A DNA stretch of 64,000 nucleotides from JAFEDN01 sp963795715 (GCA_963795715.1 CAWCIY010000002.1:682001-746000), one strand, 5' to 3'; positions 51,615 to 60,202 are shown, counted from the first letter of the stretch. The notes: generated from the sequence alone by a model not told the origin. Made by a program: numbers and translations.

Positions 51615-51862
51615 TGCTTATCCTCCCATATGCCCAAGGCAATAGCGGCTTCTTTAAAAGACACGCCGGTGACTTGCCGGTAAAACTGAATAATATCTCC
51701 ACCCTTAGCGCCACAAGCATGGCAACGATAATGGCTTTCGAGATGGTGTAAATTGAAACTCGGATTCAATTCCTTACCATCTTTATGAAATGGACATTGC
51801 AATAGCCAGTAACCCCGGGAGTTCGTTTTGCCGGGATGGATACCGAGCTGATTGAGCACCAT
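51611..51862 (-). CDS. CHC2 zinc-finger primase-like protein
   Basis: Zinc ribbon of the DnaG N-terminal type: CPFHKDGKELNPSFNLH, then YRCHACGAKGGDIIQFYRQV, giving the Cys-x2-His ... Cys-x2-Cys set. It binds DNA template for primer synthesis in concert with the toprim/DUF3631 protein, whose start it overlaps by 4 bases. The start is uncertain. The frame is open to an ATG at 52036, but that would overlap alpA by 95 bases. The ATG at 51862 is the first one clear of alpA, although homologues seem to begin about 10 residues earlier, where no standard start codon is seen. Confidence 0.7.
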   Translation of the reverse strand: MVLNQLGIHPGKTNSRGYWLLQCPFHKDGKELNPSFNLHHLESHYRCHACGAKGGDIIQFYRQVTGVSFKEAAIALGIWEDKQ

Positions 51863-51941
51863 CAGCGGCGAAGGTAAGATTCGCCCGATTGAATTGACCT
51901 GGATATGGTTTATATGGTTTTTGTAATTGCATTGGCCCCCC

Positions 51942-52157
51942 TTAAACCGATTTCCGGCTATACTCAATTCGAGCTTGCAGCCAGGCGTCAATTTCAGCTT
52001 CGACCCAGCCGACCGCTCTGCCACCGCCCAAATCAATCGGACGAGGAAATGAACCTTCAGCGATACGAGCGTAAATAGTTGAACGGGAAAGCCCGGTGCG
52101 GCTTTCCACCTGTTTGCGTCGAAGAATCCTCAACGTATTTTGGTTTTGTATAGACAT
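51942..52157 (-). CDS. alpA: AlpA-family helix-turn-helix regulator
   Basis: 71 residues. LRRKQVESRTGLSRSTIYAR is the MerR-like helix-turn-helix of AlpA/excisionase-type proteins, followed by GSFPRPIDLGGGRAVGWVEA, EIDAWLQARI, the standard wing and tail. Ribosome-binding site GAGGAGC is present upstream. In P4-like islands AlpA activates the integrase or acts in excision. It is the first gene of the replication cluster, and a perfect 12-bp inverted repeat lies 84 bases upstream of it. Confidence 0.85.
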   Translation of the reverse strand: MSIQNQNTLRILRRKQVESRTGLSRSTIYARIAEGSFPRPIDLGGGRAVGWVEAEIDAWLQARIEYSRKSV

Positions 52158-52240
52158 TATTAGCTCCTCTAAGAATTAAACTGAGGGCATTATTGGTGGG
52201 AAATATCAGTCAAAACGAGGTTTGTTGAGCCGGAAAGAAG

Positions 52241-52277
52241 TTTCCGGAACGATTGCGCGGTCTGTTCGTTCCGGAAA
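52241..52277. promoter_or_regulatory. 12-bp perfect inverted repeat upstream of alpA
   Basis: TTTCCGGAACGA (52241-52252) and its exact reverse complement (52266-52277) are spaced by 13 bases. Located between alpA and the AbiE pair, with a further CTCTC/GAGAG hairpin near 52458-52474. It could be an operator for AlpA or a bidirectional terminator, although no T-run follows. The rest of 52158-52545 shows no gene. Confidence 0.5.
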
Positions 52278-52545
52278 GTCGTGCAAAGACATCCAAATTT
52301 TATTATTTTGATTAGATAATAGACAAAATTGCCAGAATATCACTATTGGTGAGCATATAATTCTTCGCTTCGAGCGACCTAACCACCTCAAAAAATTAAA
52401 TGAAAATCGACTTTGACATCGCCACCGTCCTATAAATACTTTTTTGAAGGGAAAAACTCTCTGCAATGCGGAGAGAATTAAGTTAGCGTAGGAATAATTT
52501 AATTTTTTAGATTAATAAAATAACTTAATTTATTGAAAAAATTAA

Positions 52546-53550
52546 TTAAATTACTTCTAATTCTCGTGGAATCATTTCTAATAAACTCAGTATTTTTTCG
52601 CTCTTATGGATAAAATTATCTACAACATCGGCATAAGGTGGTCTTTCGCCAAAAACCATATCTAACATAAAAATATCCCAGTAATTTTGCCAAATTTTGT
52701 TCTCTTTTAATATTTTCAATGCGCGGTGTATCTCTTGGCTGGGATTAGCAAAATAAGCAGGATTATGATTCTTGTATTGCTGCCGATCTCCTTCAATAAT
52801 AGCCATGATTATCTTCACCATGGTTTCATCAAAAGGATAGCCGTTTTGCTCAATTCGGTATAAATCATAAAGGTGTCGTACTAGGCTGATATCTTGATAG
52901 TGAGTGCGGTAATCCATCGTTGCAATGCGGCGGGTAAAGGCAACCCATTTTTCTGCTGCTGATTCCAATGGTGATACACAATCCATTTTTCCAATCGGAT
53001 GCTGAACTGTAGCGCCTAGTGTTTGGCGAATCAATGATGTGATGGGTTGATTTTGCGTAGGTAATTTCACTGTATTCAGAAAAAATTCAACAGCTAAATA
53101 AGGCTTTAATGCCACCGAGTCCTGAGAATAAATTGAAGGATAAGGTATTCTCAATTCCATAAATTGCCCCAAATTCCGTACCCTCACTACGTCGTCGGGG
53201 CAATTAAATCCATTTTCTCGCAGAACTCGTAAAATAGTTTGTCGAAATTCACGCAAGGTTTCACGTTTAAAAGGGATTCCTGGCTGCAATGCAATTCTAA
53301 AATCGCAATCCTCAGACATTCGCTCTGTTATCCGATAAGCTTTGGCAAGGCATGTACCGCCCTGGAAATATAAGCAATAATGTGGATTTTTTACTTCAGA
53401 TAAAAGATGAATCAATCGAGTAACGTAAAAATCTTTTTCAACAAAAGCTGGATTCTTTAATTTTAATAAATCAGTGGTATCTAAAATTTGTTGACAGAAT
53501 TCGCTAAGATTATCAACGCCCCAATTGGTAACGGAATTGGATGTCTCCAT
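52546..53550 (-). CDS. AbiEii-type nucleotidyltransferase toxin
   Basis: 334 residues. The DUF1814/AbiEii signature is present: YFQGGTCLAKAYRITERMSE then DCDFRI, equal to the GGT-x-L-x-K-x-Y and S-x-D-x-D motifs of this NTase toxin family; later EKWVAFTRRI and VRHLYDLYRIE are the conserved C-terminal motifs with the Lys and Asp. Known AbiEii enzymes bind nucleotides and arrest growth, aborting phage infection, and are counteracted by AbiEi. The start overlaps the antitoxin gene by 38 bases. A role in island maintenance or phage defence is expected. Confidence 0.8.
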   Translation of the reverse strand: METSNSVTNWGVDNLSEFCQQILDTTDLLKLKNPAFVEKDFYVTRLIHLLSEVKNPHYCLYFQGGTCLAKAYRITERMSEDCDFRIALQPGIPFKRETLREFRQTILRVLRENGFNCPDDVVRVRNLGQFMELRIPYPSIYSQDSVALKPYLAVEFFLNTVKLPTQNQPITSLIRQTLGATVQHPIGKMDCVSPLESAAEKWVAFTRRIATMDYRTHYQDISLVRHLYDLYRIEQNGYPFDETMVKIIMAIIEGDRQQYKNHNPAYFANPSQEIHRALKILKENKIWQNYWDIFMLDMVFGERPPYADVVDNFIHKSEKILSLLEMIPRELEVI

Positions 53551-53932
53551 ACTGAATTTTCCTGTTAAAGCGCCCTATGATTCGTGTGGTGGGGTTGGCG
53601 GGGACTTGTTGAGAACGCCCGCTATTATAATCTTCTTCACATTGTGCAGGTAACCAGGGAATATTAAGCTTATTGAGCACTTCCCGGCCTACTCCCAGGA
53701 TGAAACCATTGAGACAATATCTATTGGTGTACCGAGAAAAAAATAATCGCCCATAAATGCCATAACCTAGCCGTACCAATATTTTTTCGTCAACCAACTG
53801 TTTTAAGACTCGGCTCAGTTGGCGTGGTGTGGCTAAATCCGCTAAGTCCGATCGTAGTATCGTCATATCGGACATGGAACGGATTCGCTCTAATATTTTA
53901 TTGCGCAAATTTTGCTCTGCACGGGCTTTCAT
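53513..53932 (-). CDS. AbiEi-type antitoxin / DUF6088 protein
   Basis: 139 residues, directly upstream of and overlapping the AbiEii gene. The N-terminal winged helix is clear: ILERIRSMSDMTILRSDLAD, LATPRQLSRVLKQLVDEKIL, VRLGYGIYGR. Such proteins repress the operon and neutralise the toxin as a type IV system. The C-terminus is of the DUF6088 type. AT content and position within the island suggest cargo. Confidence 0.75.
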   Translation of the reverse strand: MKARAEQNLRNKILERIRSMSDMTILRSDLADLATPRQLSRVLKQLVDEKILVRLGYGIYGRLFFSRYTNRYCLNGFILGVGREVLNKLNIPWLPAQCEEDYNSGRSQQVPANPTTRIIGRFNRKIQYGDIQFRYQLGR

Positions 53933-54015
53933 AAAATTTTCCCTTTACTACAAACAATGGACTAATAACTAGTAGTTTAGCAGATTGAAAGAGTATGATA
54001 AATACTCGGTTGATC

Positions 54016-54909
54016 CTATTTTTGATTCTCCACCATTTCAGTCGCTACTTGTGCAATTAGTATACGTAAGTTGTTATTTTGAATCAAAGAATTGGCAAGA
54101 GGGACTGTCGTTTTCCTGACAGTTTCTTCCCCGCCCTCGCCTATTGGATAAATCGCGTCGGCGATGATTCGGAGGGGGATTTTATTTCCGGTTTCAAGTT
54201 CCCAGAACTTTAAATCCAGGTAAGGCAGGACACCGAAGCGCACCCAATCATAATAATCTTGTTGGCGGTTGGGTTTGGATAAATGTTCGGTTTTGGATTC
54301 GGCGCGGCGAGCAGCTAAATATTGTTTGAAATTTTCTATTAAGATTTTATCGGGAAAGTTTAGATCAACAATGACGGAATCCATTCCGCGGAAGCCGAAG
54401 CCATTTTCGTCTTTAGCTGCCTCGGTGGCTGAATGATTGAGAGGTCGTTTAATCCAGGATTCATGTTTATAAACGTGAAATAGATTAATGGGATCAGCTT
54501 CAAATTGATCTGCCCAACGAGCGACATATTCTATTCGTTTGGGATCAATGCCTCTTCTCACATAGTCGAACTCTTCTAATGACATGGGATGCACGGCAGG
54601 GATATTATTATGGTCTTTGCAAATATCTTCAGCACAGGGAAAAGATAAAATGCCGGATAATTTGCCTCGGCCAGCACCCTGGATGTCAAATATTGGAGTT
54701 TCGCGTATTAATGTCAACGCTTCCGCAAGCTCTGTTTTCAACATATCTTGAAACTTGGATTCTACTTCAGTGTTGAACCATTCCATTAATTTTCCACGTA
54801 TGGTGAATTGCTCATACCAGCCTGCGGCATTCAATTTTTTAGCAGCTTTGTATTTATCTAAGTGAAACCACTTCGGCAACTCAGAAATGTTTTTAATCCG
54901 TGAAGTCAT
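54016..54909 (-). CDS. DUF6387-type island protein
   Basis: 297 residues from the ATG at 54909, which overlaps the integrase stop codon as ATGA and has AAGGAA upstream; the frame extends to 54972, but that part overlaps the integrase coding frame. Begins TSRIKNISELPKWFHLDKYK, with KKLNAAGWYEQFTIRGKLME, as in a family regularly found next to P4-type integrases. Contains VIVDLNFPDKILIENFKQYL and LPYLDLKFWELETGNKIPLR. Biochemical role unknown. Translational coupling to the integrase is a sign of a joint function in integration or maintenance. Confidence 0.65.
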   Translation of the reverse strand: MTSRIKNISELPKWFHLDKYKAAKKLNAAGWYEQFTIRGKLMEWFNTEVESKFQDMLKTELAEALTLIRETPIFDIQGAGRGKLSGILSFPCAEDICKDHNNIPAVHPMSLEEFDYVRRGIDPKRIEYVARWADQFEADPINLFHVYKHESWIKRPLNHSATEAAKDENGFGFRGMDSVIVDLNFPDKILIENFKQYLAARRAESKTEHLSKPNRQQDYYDWVRFGVLPYLDLKFWELETGNKIPLRIIADAIYPIGEGGEETVRKTTVPLANSLIQNNNLRILIAQVATEMVENQK

Positions 54910-56122
54910 ACACGTTCCTTGATGATGATAGCGTTGTGAGAACTGGCTAGTTGATCTAAATAATCTGCCCAATGTTGCATCATCTTTCTTCGTTCTGGTA
55001 AATATTCTGCATAGTTATAAGCAGCGCGAATATGATTTCGTTCAGAATGGGAAAGTTGACGTTCAATAGCGTCGCGGTTCCAGCCCTGCTCGTTGAGTAA
55101 TGTTGAAGCCATACTTCTAAATCCGTGGCCGGTCATTTCATCTTTAGCATAGCCTAAGCGCCGCAGAGCAGCTAATACCGTATTTTCAGACATAGGCCGG
55201 GTTGTGGTGTACGCAGGCAGGGAAAAACATATTTACCATCACCAGTTAGTGCTTGTATCTCACGTAAAATAGTCATGGCTTGTGTAGACAACGGCACAAT
55301 ATGAGCACCGCGCATTTTCATTTTTTTAGGGGAGATTCGCCATTCAGAAGCATCAAAATTAAATTCAGACCACTCTGCTTTGCGTAATTCACCTGCACGA
55401 ACAAAAGTTAACGGAGCCAGTTGCAATGCGCAGCGTGTTACTAAATGTCCGTTGTAATCTTTGATGGCGCGCAGTAAACCACCAATAGCTGTGGGGTCGG
55501 TAATAGAAGCGATATGACGTTTTTTTACTGGCGGTATCGCACCACGCAAATCCCCCGAAACATCCCGTTCGGCGCGACCGCTGGCGATGGCGTAACGAAA
55601 AACTTGCCCAGAAGTCTGACACAGTCGATGAGCGACTTCTAAAGCTCCGCGATTTTCAACACGGCGTAAAACAATCAGTAATTCAGGAGCGGTAATTTCA
55701 TTAATCGGACGATGCCCAATCCATGGGAAAATGTCTTTTTCTAATCAGTGAAGAATCGTTGCGCCATGTTCCTCTGTCCACTTGGAGCAAAACTTAATAT
55801 GCCATTCACGGGCAACCGCTTCAAAACTGTTTTCAGGCCCGAGTTTTCTTGCTCGCTTCTTTAATTGCTTCGACATCCCAGGATCAACATTGTCAGCTAA
55901 GAGTTGACGAGCTTCATCCCGTTTAGACCTAGCGTCAGCTAAAGTAACGTCAGGATACATGCCTATAGACAGGGATTTTTCTTTTTCCGCAAACCGGTAT
56001 TTAAACCGCCACAATTTTGAACCATTGGGGTTAACAAGCAGAAAAAGCCCTTTTTCGTCCGCCAATTTAAACGGCTTTTCCCGAGTTTTTACTTTCCGAA
56101 TCTGTGTGTCCGTAAGCGCCAT
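54906..56122 (-). pseudogene. P4-type integrase, broken by a stop and a frameshift
   Basis: Tyrosine recombinase adjacent to its presumed target tRNA-Ser. The N-terminal arm-binding part (MALTDTQIRKVKTREKPFKL, ADEKGLFLLVNPNGSKLWRF) runs from 56122 to a TGA at 55745-55747, after GATILH. The same frame then continues with LEKDIFPWIGHRPINEITAP, so an Arg codon CGA probably mutated to TGA. The catalytic part shows LTFVRAGELRKAEWSEF (Arg) and then a one-base deletion near 55200. The last 95 codons, in another frame, carry MTGHGFRSMASTLLNE (H-x-x-R) and SHSERNHIRAAYN (His, Tyr). All catalytic residues are still readable, so inactivation is recent. Confidence 0.85.
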
Positions 56123-56269
56123 GGGGGTATCCTATTTTTGAAACCAAAAATACCCCCAATAATGCCCCATTTTTTGCGGGATTCCGGGGGTACCTAATGG
56201 ACATTACCGGAACTAGCTTATCTGAAAAAATTAATAATTACAAGCACTTCAGGACTATTCTGGAACCTG

Positions 56270-56301
56270 TTGGAAGATCAAATTGCGGAGAGAGTGGGAT
56301 T
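56270..56301 (-). repeat. Right attachment site within tRNA-Ser 3' end
   Basis: 32 bases repeated with two mismatches at 37405-37436. The segment covers the last 16 bases of the tRNA gene plus flank, next to the integrase start as usual for P4-type islands. Confidence 0.7.
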
Positions 56302-56373
56302 CGAACCCACGTGGGGCTGTTAACCCCCATCCGATTTCGAGTCGGTGCCGTTAAGCCTCTTCGGTATCTCTCC
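56286..56373 (-). tRNA. tRNA-Ser, anticodon CGA
   Basis: 88 bases on the minus strand. Acceptor stem GGAGAGA (56373-56367) pairs with TCTCTCC (56293-56287), discriminator G at 56286. The anticodon stem-loop CACCGACTCGAAATCGG gives the anticodon CGA. A long variable arm (GGGGGTTAACAGCCCC), typical of class II serine tRNAs, precedes the T-arm GTGGGTTCGAATCCCAC. The CCA is not encoded in full. It serves as integration target for the island to its left. Confidence 0.95.
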
Positions 56374-56555
56374 GGGAAAACATCTCTATAGTATTACAAC
56401 TTCCTCTTTTTTAGCCAGCAAATTAAAGCAGGTCCACGAAATGTTAATACAATATATTGATGTCAATGTATTAACCAATACCATTGTTAATTTAGTTAAT
56501 TATCATAAAACTGGGTTTGTCACCCTTGGATATTATCCCACAATTTATTGGGAGT

Positions 56556-57269
56556 TCAAACAATGTTAAAACGTTTCGCCACTTGTTCGTACGCAGAAAC
56601 AACGCCTCCTAAATCTTGGCGAAACCGGTCTTTATCTAAAGTCTCATGCGTGACCGAGTCCCAAATTCGGCTGGTATCAGGACTTAGCTCGTCCGCCAAT
56701 ATTATTTGGCCATTTAAAAGGCCAAATTCTAATTTAAAATCTACCAAAATCAAATCATGATCAGCAAAGATTTGTTTCAAACAACGATTGGTTGCAAAGC
56801 TGATCTCAGCCATCTGGTCTAGTTGCTCGCGGTTAGCCCAACCTAAACTCAGAGCATGGTAATCACTAATCAAGGGATCACGCAGTTCATCGCTTTTTAA
56901 ATAAAGTTCATATAAAGGCGGATTTAACTTTTTTCCTGCTATTATGCCCAGATGCCGGCAAAAACGACCCGCTGCTAAATTCCGCATAATACTTTTAAGA
57001 GGCATCATGTCCAATTGTTTAATTACAGCTTGGTTATCATTTAATAAACTTACAAAATGAGTGGGAATGCCCGCTTCGTTTAGCGCATTAAACAAAAAAG
57101 CATTTATTTTATTATTCACTTGGCCCTTTCCTGCCAATTTCTCATGCTTTATGCCGTTAAAGGCAGTGATATCATCCCTAAACTCCATGATCAGTTTGCC
57201 AGGCTGATCGGTGTTAAACAGCGTTTTGACTTTACCGGAGTAAACAGATTCTTTTTTTAAAATATTCAT
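56556..57269 (-). CDS. purC: SAICAR synthase (phosphoribosylaminoimidazole-succinocarboxamide synthase)
   Basis: 237 residues, the usual length. Purine biosynthesis: joins CAIR and aspartate with ATP. Conserved text: SGKVKTLFNTDQPGKLIMEF, DDITAFNGIKHEKLAGKG, LISDYHALSLGWA, LILVDFKLEFGL, ILADELSPDTSRIWD. It follows the lipoprotein gene after two bases and is the last gene of the dapA-lipoprotein-purC unit, an order shared with many gammaproteobacteria. Confidence 0.95.
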   Translation of the reverse strand: MNILKKESVYSGKVKTLFNTDQPGKLIMEFRDDITAFNGIKHEKLAGKGQVNNKINAFLFNALNEAGIPTHFVSLLNDNQAVIKQLDMMPLKSIMRNLAAGRFCRHLGIIAGKKLNPPLYELYLKSDELRDPLISDYHALSLGWANREQLDQMAEISFATNRCLKQIFADHDLILVDFKLEFGLLNGQIILADELSPDTSRIWDSVTHETLDKDRFRQDLGGVVSAYEQVAKRFNIV

Positions 57270-57271
57270 TA

Positions 57272-57556
57272 TTATTTTGGTACAGGTAATGGAACTTTAT
57301 TTTGTTGTTTTACCAAATTAGATCCAGGTGGTTCAACTGGCGGTTCGGTTCCCAATGGTTGGGTCATTCTGACCGGGGGGACAGGATAATAACTTTCCCC
57401 TGTTGGATTTTTAATGCCGGAAGGAGTTTGGATCGGCGGTAAGGTTGCCGCATACTGAACATAGCGACGATCTTGAGGCGCACTCGAACAAGCTGCCAAC
57501 AATAAAATCAAACTCGAAGCAAAACTGACTTTAAAAATTTTAGAAAAATGACACAT
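57272..57556 (-). CDS. Short lipoprotein in the bamC position
   Basis: 94 residues from the ATG at 57556; the frame is open to 57676, but that portion overlaps dapA. Signal peptide with lipobox LLAAC (mature Cys then SSAPQDRR). The mature part is unstructured and proline-rich: LPPIQTPSGIKNPTGESYYP and VPPVRMTQPLGTEPPVEPPG. It sits between dapA and purC, exactly where bamC (nlpB) lies in E. coli. The text up to YYPVPP recalls the unstructured BamC N-terminus that binds BamD, but the two folded BamC domains are absent. I regard it as a reduced BamC-like outer-membrane lipoprotein; this is inferred from synteny. Confidence 0.65.
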   Translation of the reverse strand: MCHFSKIFKVSFASSLILLLAACSSAPQDRRYVQYAATLPPIQTPSGIKNPTGESYYPVPPVRMTQPLGTEPPVEPPGSNLVKQQNKVPLPVPK

Positions 57557-57561
57557 ATTGC

Positions 57562-58425
57562 TTAATATCCCAATTGTTTTAATGCAGCCCGTAACGCTGA
57601 ATGGTGAGATTCGTGTAAGGGAGTCAATGGTAAACGTATGCCACTTTTGATTAAACCCATTTGCTGCAACGCCCATTTAACAGGAATGGGATTGGATTCA
57701 CAAAAAAGCAGCTTATATAAATCATTTAATTTTTCGTCATATTTTGCCACCAATTGTTGATCGCCTTCCAAAGCTGCAGCGCACAAGCCGTGAGTTAACT
57801 TCGGAGCCACATTGGCTACTACAGAAATCACACCCTTGCCTCCGGCTAATATAAAAGCAGACGCTGTGGCGTCATCGCCACTCAAAAGATCTAATTCAGT
57901 TGCTAATAATTCTTGAACCCGACTGATATCACCGGTGGCTTCTTTAATACCAACAATGTTTGCATGCTTACTTAAGCGCAAAATGGTTTTTGGTAATAGA
58001 TCACAACCCGTTCGGGACGGGACATTATATAAAATCTGTGGCAAAGGCACTTTTTCTGCGATCACTGAAAAATGTTGATAAAGCCCTTCCTGAGTCGGCT
58101 TGTTATAATAAGGGGTTACTATAAGCGCGGCGTCCGCCCCCATTTCCATAGCTTGACGAGTCATCTCTATGGTATGGAGAGTGGAGTTGCTGCCGGTTCC
58201 GACAATCACCGGGATCCGTTCACGAACCTGAGTAATTACTCTTTGGACAATTTGTCTACGTTCGGCAGACTCGATGGTTGGAGATTCACCAGTAGTACCT
58301 AAAATAATTAAGCCATCCGTTTGATTATTAATATGCCATTCCACCAAACTGGCCAAACTGGCATAATCGATCTTGCCATCCGGCTGCATCGGTGTGACTA
58401 GTGCGACTAAGCTACCATGAAACAT
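57562..58425 (-). CDS. dapA: 4-hydroxy-tetrahydrodipicolinate synthase
   Basis: 287 residues, typical length. First committed step of lysine and diaminopimelate synthesis, condensing pyruvate with aspartate semialdehyde. Motifs: ILGTTGESPTI (Thr pair), ILYNVPSRTGCD (catalytic Tyr), IVGIKEATGDISR (Schiff-base Lys), SGDDATA. Its stop lies five bases before the lipoprotein gene. In a peptidoglycan-containing intracellular bacterium it supplies meso-DAP. Confidence 0.95.
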   Translation of the reverse strand: MFHGSLVALVTPMQPDGKIDYASLASLVEWHINNQTDGLIILGTTGESPTIESAERRQIVQRVITQVRERIPVIVGTGSNSTLHTIEMTRQAMEMGADAALIVTPYYNKPTQEGLYQHFSVIAEKVPLPQILYNVPSRTGCDLLPKTILRLSKHANIVGIKEATGDISRVQELLATELDLLSGDDATASAFILAGGKGVISVVANVAPKLTHGLCAAALEGDQQLVAKYDEKLNDLYKLLFCESNPIPVKWALQQMGLIKSGIRLPLTPLHESHHSALRAALKQLGY

Positions 58426-58506
58426 ATTTTTTTCCTTAACTGAAAATCAAATTCTATGCTATTCTAGCCATTCGTTGCAACAACGATAAGGCAAGTTCAG
58501 CAAGTT

Positions 58507-59043
58507 TTAAAATAGCCATTTTTGTAAAGGGATATATTGACTTCCATGAGCCCCAGGCTGAGTTTGATAAAGCACCAATTCCTCAATCTGTATAGAAAAA
58601 TCTGGCACGATAATGGGCTCCATCTTTAAAATATGCTTTTTGGCACGGCAGAGCGTAATATGAGGGGCAAAAACTCTGCTTTCAGGAACAAAGCCATAAT
58701 CCTCCACTGCTCTTTGCAGTTGATGATATAGATGAGCCAATGGTTGATTTAAGTACACGTAAGCGGCGACTAAATCAGAATTTGGTTTTGGGAAATTATA
58801 TAATTTAGTAATTTTGATTGAGAAATTAACAATTTTACTTAAATAATGAATCAAGTTTTGACTTAATTCTGTGAGTAATTCCGGTTTAATCTCTCCAAAA
58901 AAATGAATGGTTAAATGACAATTTATATCTGGTGTCCAACGAATGCTATGGTGTTTTTGCCAATGCGGGTGTTGTTGCAAAACCATATTGGTCAAAACAT
59001 CACTTTTACTAGGGGGAATCGGCAAACCGAAAAATATATTCAT
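58507..59043 (-). CDS. thpR: RNA 2',3'-cyclic phosphodiesterase (2H family)
   Basis: 178 residues. Two HxTx motifs of the 2H phosphoesterases are present: CHLTIHFFGE and PHITLCRAKK, with the usual spacing of about 85 residues. The enzyme hydrolyses cyclic phosphate RNA ends and has 2'-5' ligase activity in vitro. The ATG at 59043 overlaps the dehydratase stop by 4 bases (ATGA) and gives a normal N-terminus MNIFFGLPIPPSK; the longer frame from 59064 is less likely. Confidence 0.85.
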   Translation of the reverse strand: MNIFFGLPIPPSKSDVLTNMVLQQHPHWQKHHSIRWTPDINCHLTIHFFGEIKPELLTELSQNLIHYLSKIVNFSIKITKLYNFPKPNSDLVAAYVYLNQPLAHLYHQLQRAVEDYGFVPESRVFAPHITLCRAKKHILKMEPIIVPDFSIQIEELVLYQTQPGAHGSQYIPLQKWLF

Positions 59044-60035
59044 GTATCTATTATTAAGTTGCAATAGCTATGTTCATCAATGTTAGTGCCCGAAATGATG
59101 ATACCTACTTTTTTGTTGGCCAACTTTTCTTTTAAAGGTCCCATTAAAGCCGCAATCCCTATTGCGCCAGCCGGCTCTACTGCCAATTTTAATTCACCAA
59201 ATAAAAAACGCATGGCGGTAACCATTTCTGCGTCTGTCACCCTGATAATTTCATCGACATTTTTCCGGCAAATAGAATAAGTATAAGGCTCTGTTTTGGG
59301 CGGAGCTAAACTATCGGCAATGGTGTTGATATTAGGGATGCTCACTGGCCTGCCGGCTTGAAAGCTGAAACTCATAACAGCAGCCCCTTCCGGTTCTACC
59401 CCAATCATTTGGACGTTTGGATGAAGCTGTTTGTATGCATTAGCCACTCCTCCGATTAGCCCGCCGCCGCCTATTCCCATGATCAAGGCATCCAACGGCC
59501 CCACCTGCTGAAACATCTCCCAACCTAAAGTTCCAGTACCCAAAATCACAGTTTCTCCCTCAAATGGGTGAATTAAAATTCGGCCTTCTTCTTTTTGGAT
59601 GGTTCCTACTTTGGCAAACACTTCTTGTAGATTATCTAAAAGAAGCACTTCTGCACCCAACTGTTTGCACTTTTCAATCCGTATTGGACTAGCCGTCTTT
59701 GGCATTAATACTTTAGCATGAATCCCCAACTTCTTGGCTGAGTAAGCAACAGCGATGGCATGATTTCCTGCGCTGATAGCCACTACGCCCTTTTGCCGAT
59801 CTTGCAAAGATAAATTTTGCATTTTCAACAGAGCAGCCCGAACCTTAAAGCTGCCGCCATACTGCCAAAGCTCTAATTTTAACCAAAGTGAAAAATTTTC
59901 ACCCAAAAGTTGAGTTAAAATAGGTGAACGAAACTGCCAGACCGGCGTAGTTAGGACATTATCGCCAATGCGCTTTCTGGCTTCTTGAATAGCAGAGATA
60001 TTCGGGCCGATGACTTCTGCTAAATGGTTTTTCAC
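59040..60035 (-). CDS. PLP-dependent threonine/serine dehydratase
   Basis: 331 residues, beginning at a GTG that shares one base with the lipoprotein stop codon. Fold type II PLP enzyme: YGGSFKVRAALLKM holds the PLP lysine, AISAGNHAIAVAYSAKKLGI binds the substrate, MGIGGGGLIGGVANA is the phosphate loop, and VGIIISGTNID closes the site. The catabolic TdcB/serine-racemase-like subgroup fits better than biosynthetic IlvA, since the ACT-type regulatory domain is missing. It deaminates threonine or serine to oxo-acids. Coupled to thpR by overlap. Confidence 0.85.
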   Translation of the reverse strand: MKNHLAEVIGPNISAIQEARKRIGDNVLTTPVWQFRSPILTQLLGENFSLWLKLELWQYGGSFKVRAALLKMQNLSLQDRQKGVVAISAGNHAIAVAYSAKKLGIHAKVLMPKTASPIRIEKCKQLGAEVLLLDNLQEVFAKVGTIQKEEGRILIHPFEGETVILGTGTLGWEMFQQVGPLDALIMGIGGGGLIGGVANAYKQLHPNVQMIGVEPEGAAVMSFSFQAGRPVSIPNINTIADSLAPPKTEPYTYSICRKNVDEIIRVTDAEMVTAMRFLFGELKLAVEPAGAIGIAALMGPLKEKLANKKVGIIISGTNIDEHSYCNLIIDT

Positions 60036-60202
60036 TATAACATCTGTCCTACTTCGTCAGCGATTTCATCCTGCATTTTCGGATCAGAACCATCACAATG
60101 GGTAAAGCGTGGATCACAGGTGGAAAACAATCCGCCATCTCCGGTACATCCACTTAAAGACAAAACACCAAATAATAACAACACAAACCAAAATTTAGAC
60201 AT
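60035..60202 (-). CDS. Small lipoprotein (55 residues)
   Basis: A short gene with an excellent ribosome-binding site (GGAGG, 5 bases before ATG at 60202). The product has a signal peptide with lipobox: MSKFWFVLLLFGVLSLSGCT, then GDGGLFSTCDPRFTHCDGSD PKMQDEIADEVGQML. It would be lipidated on Cys19 and contains two further cysteines that could form a disulfide. The stop TAG overlaps the GTG of the dehydratase gene by one base, indicating coupled translation. No family recognised. Confidence 0.7.
   Translation of the reverse strand: MSKFWFVLLLFGVLSLSGCTGDGGLFSTCDPRFTHCDGSDPKMQDEIADEVGQML

Noticed and set aside
52206..52466. 86-codon minus-strand frame
   Set aside because: Covers the inverted repeat upstream of alpA; aromatic and basic composition typical of random AT-rich frames; no recognisable features.
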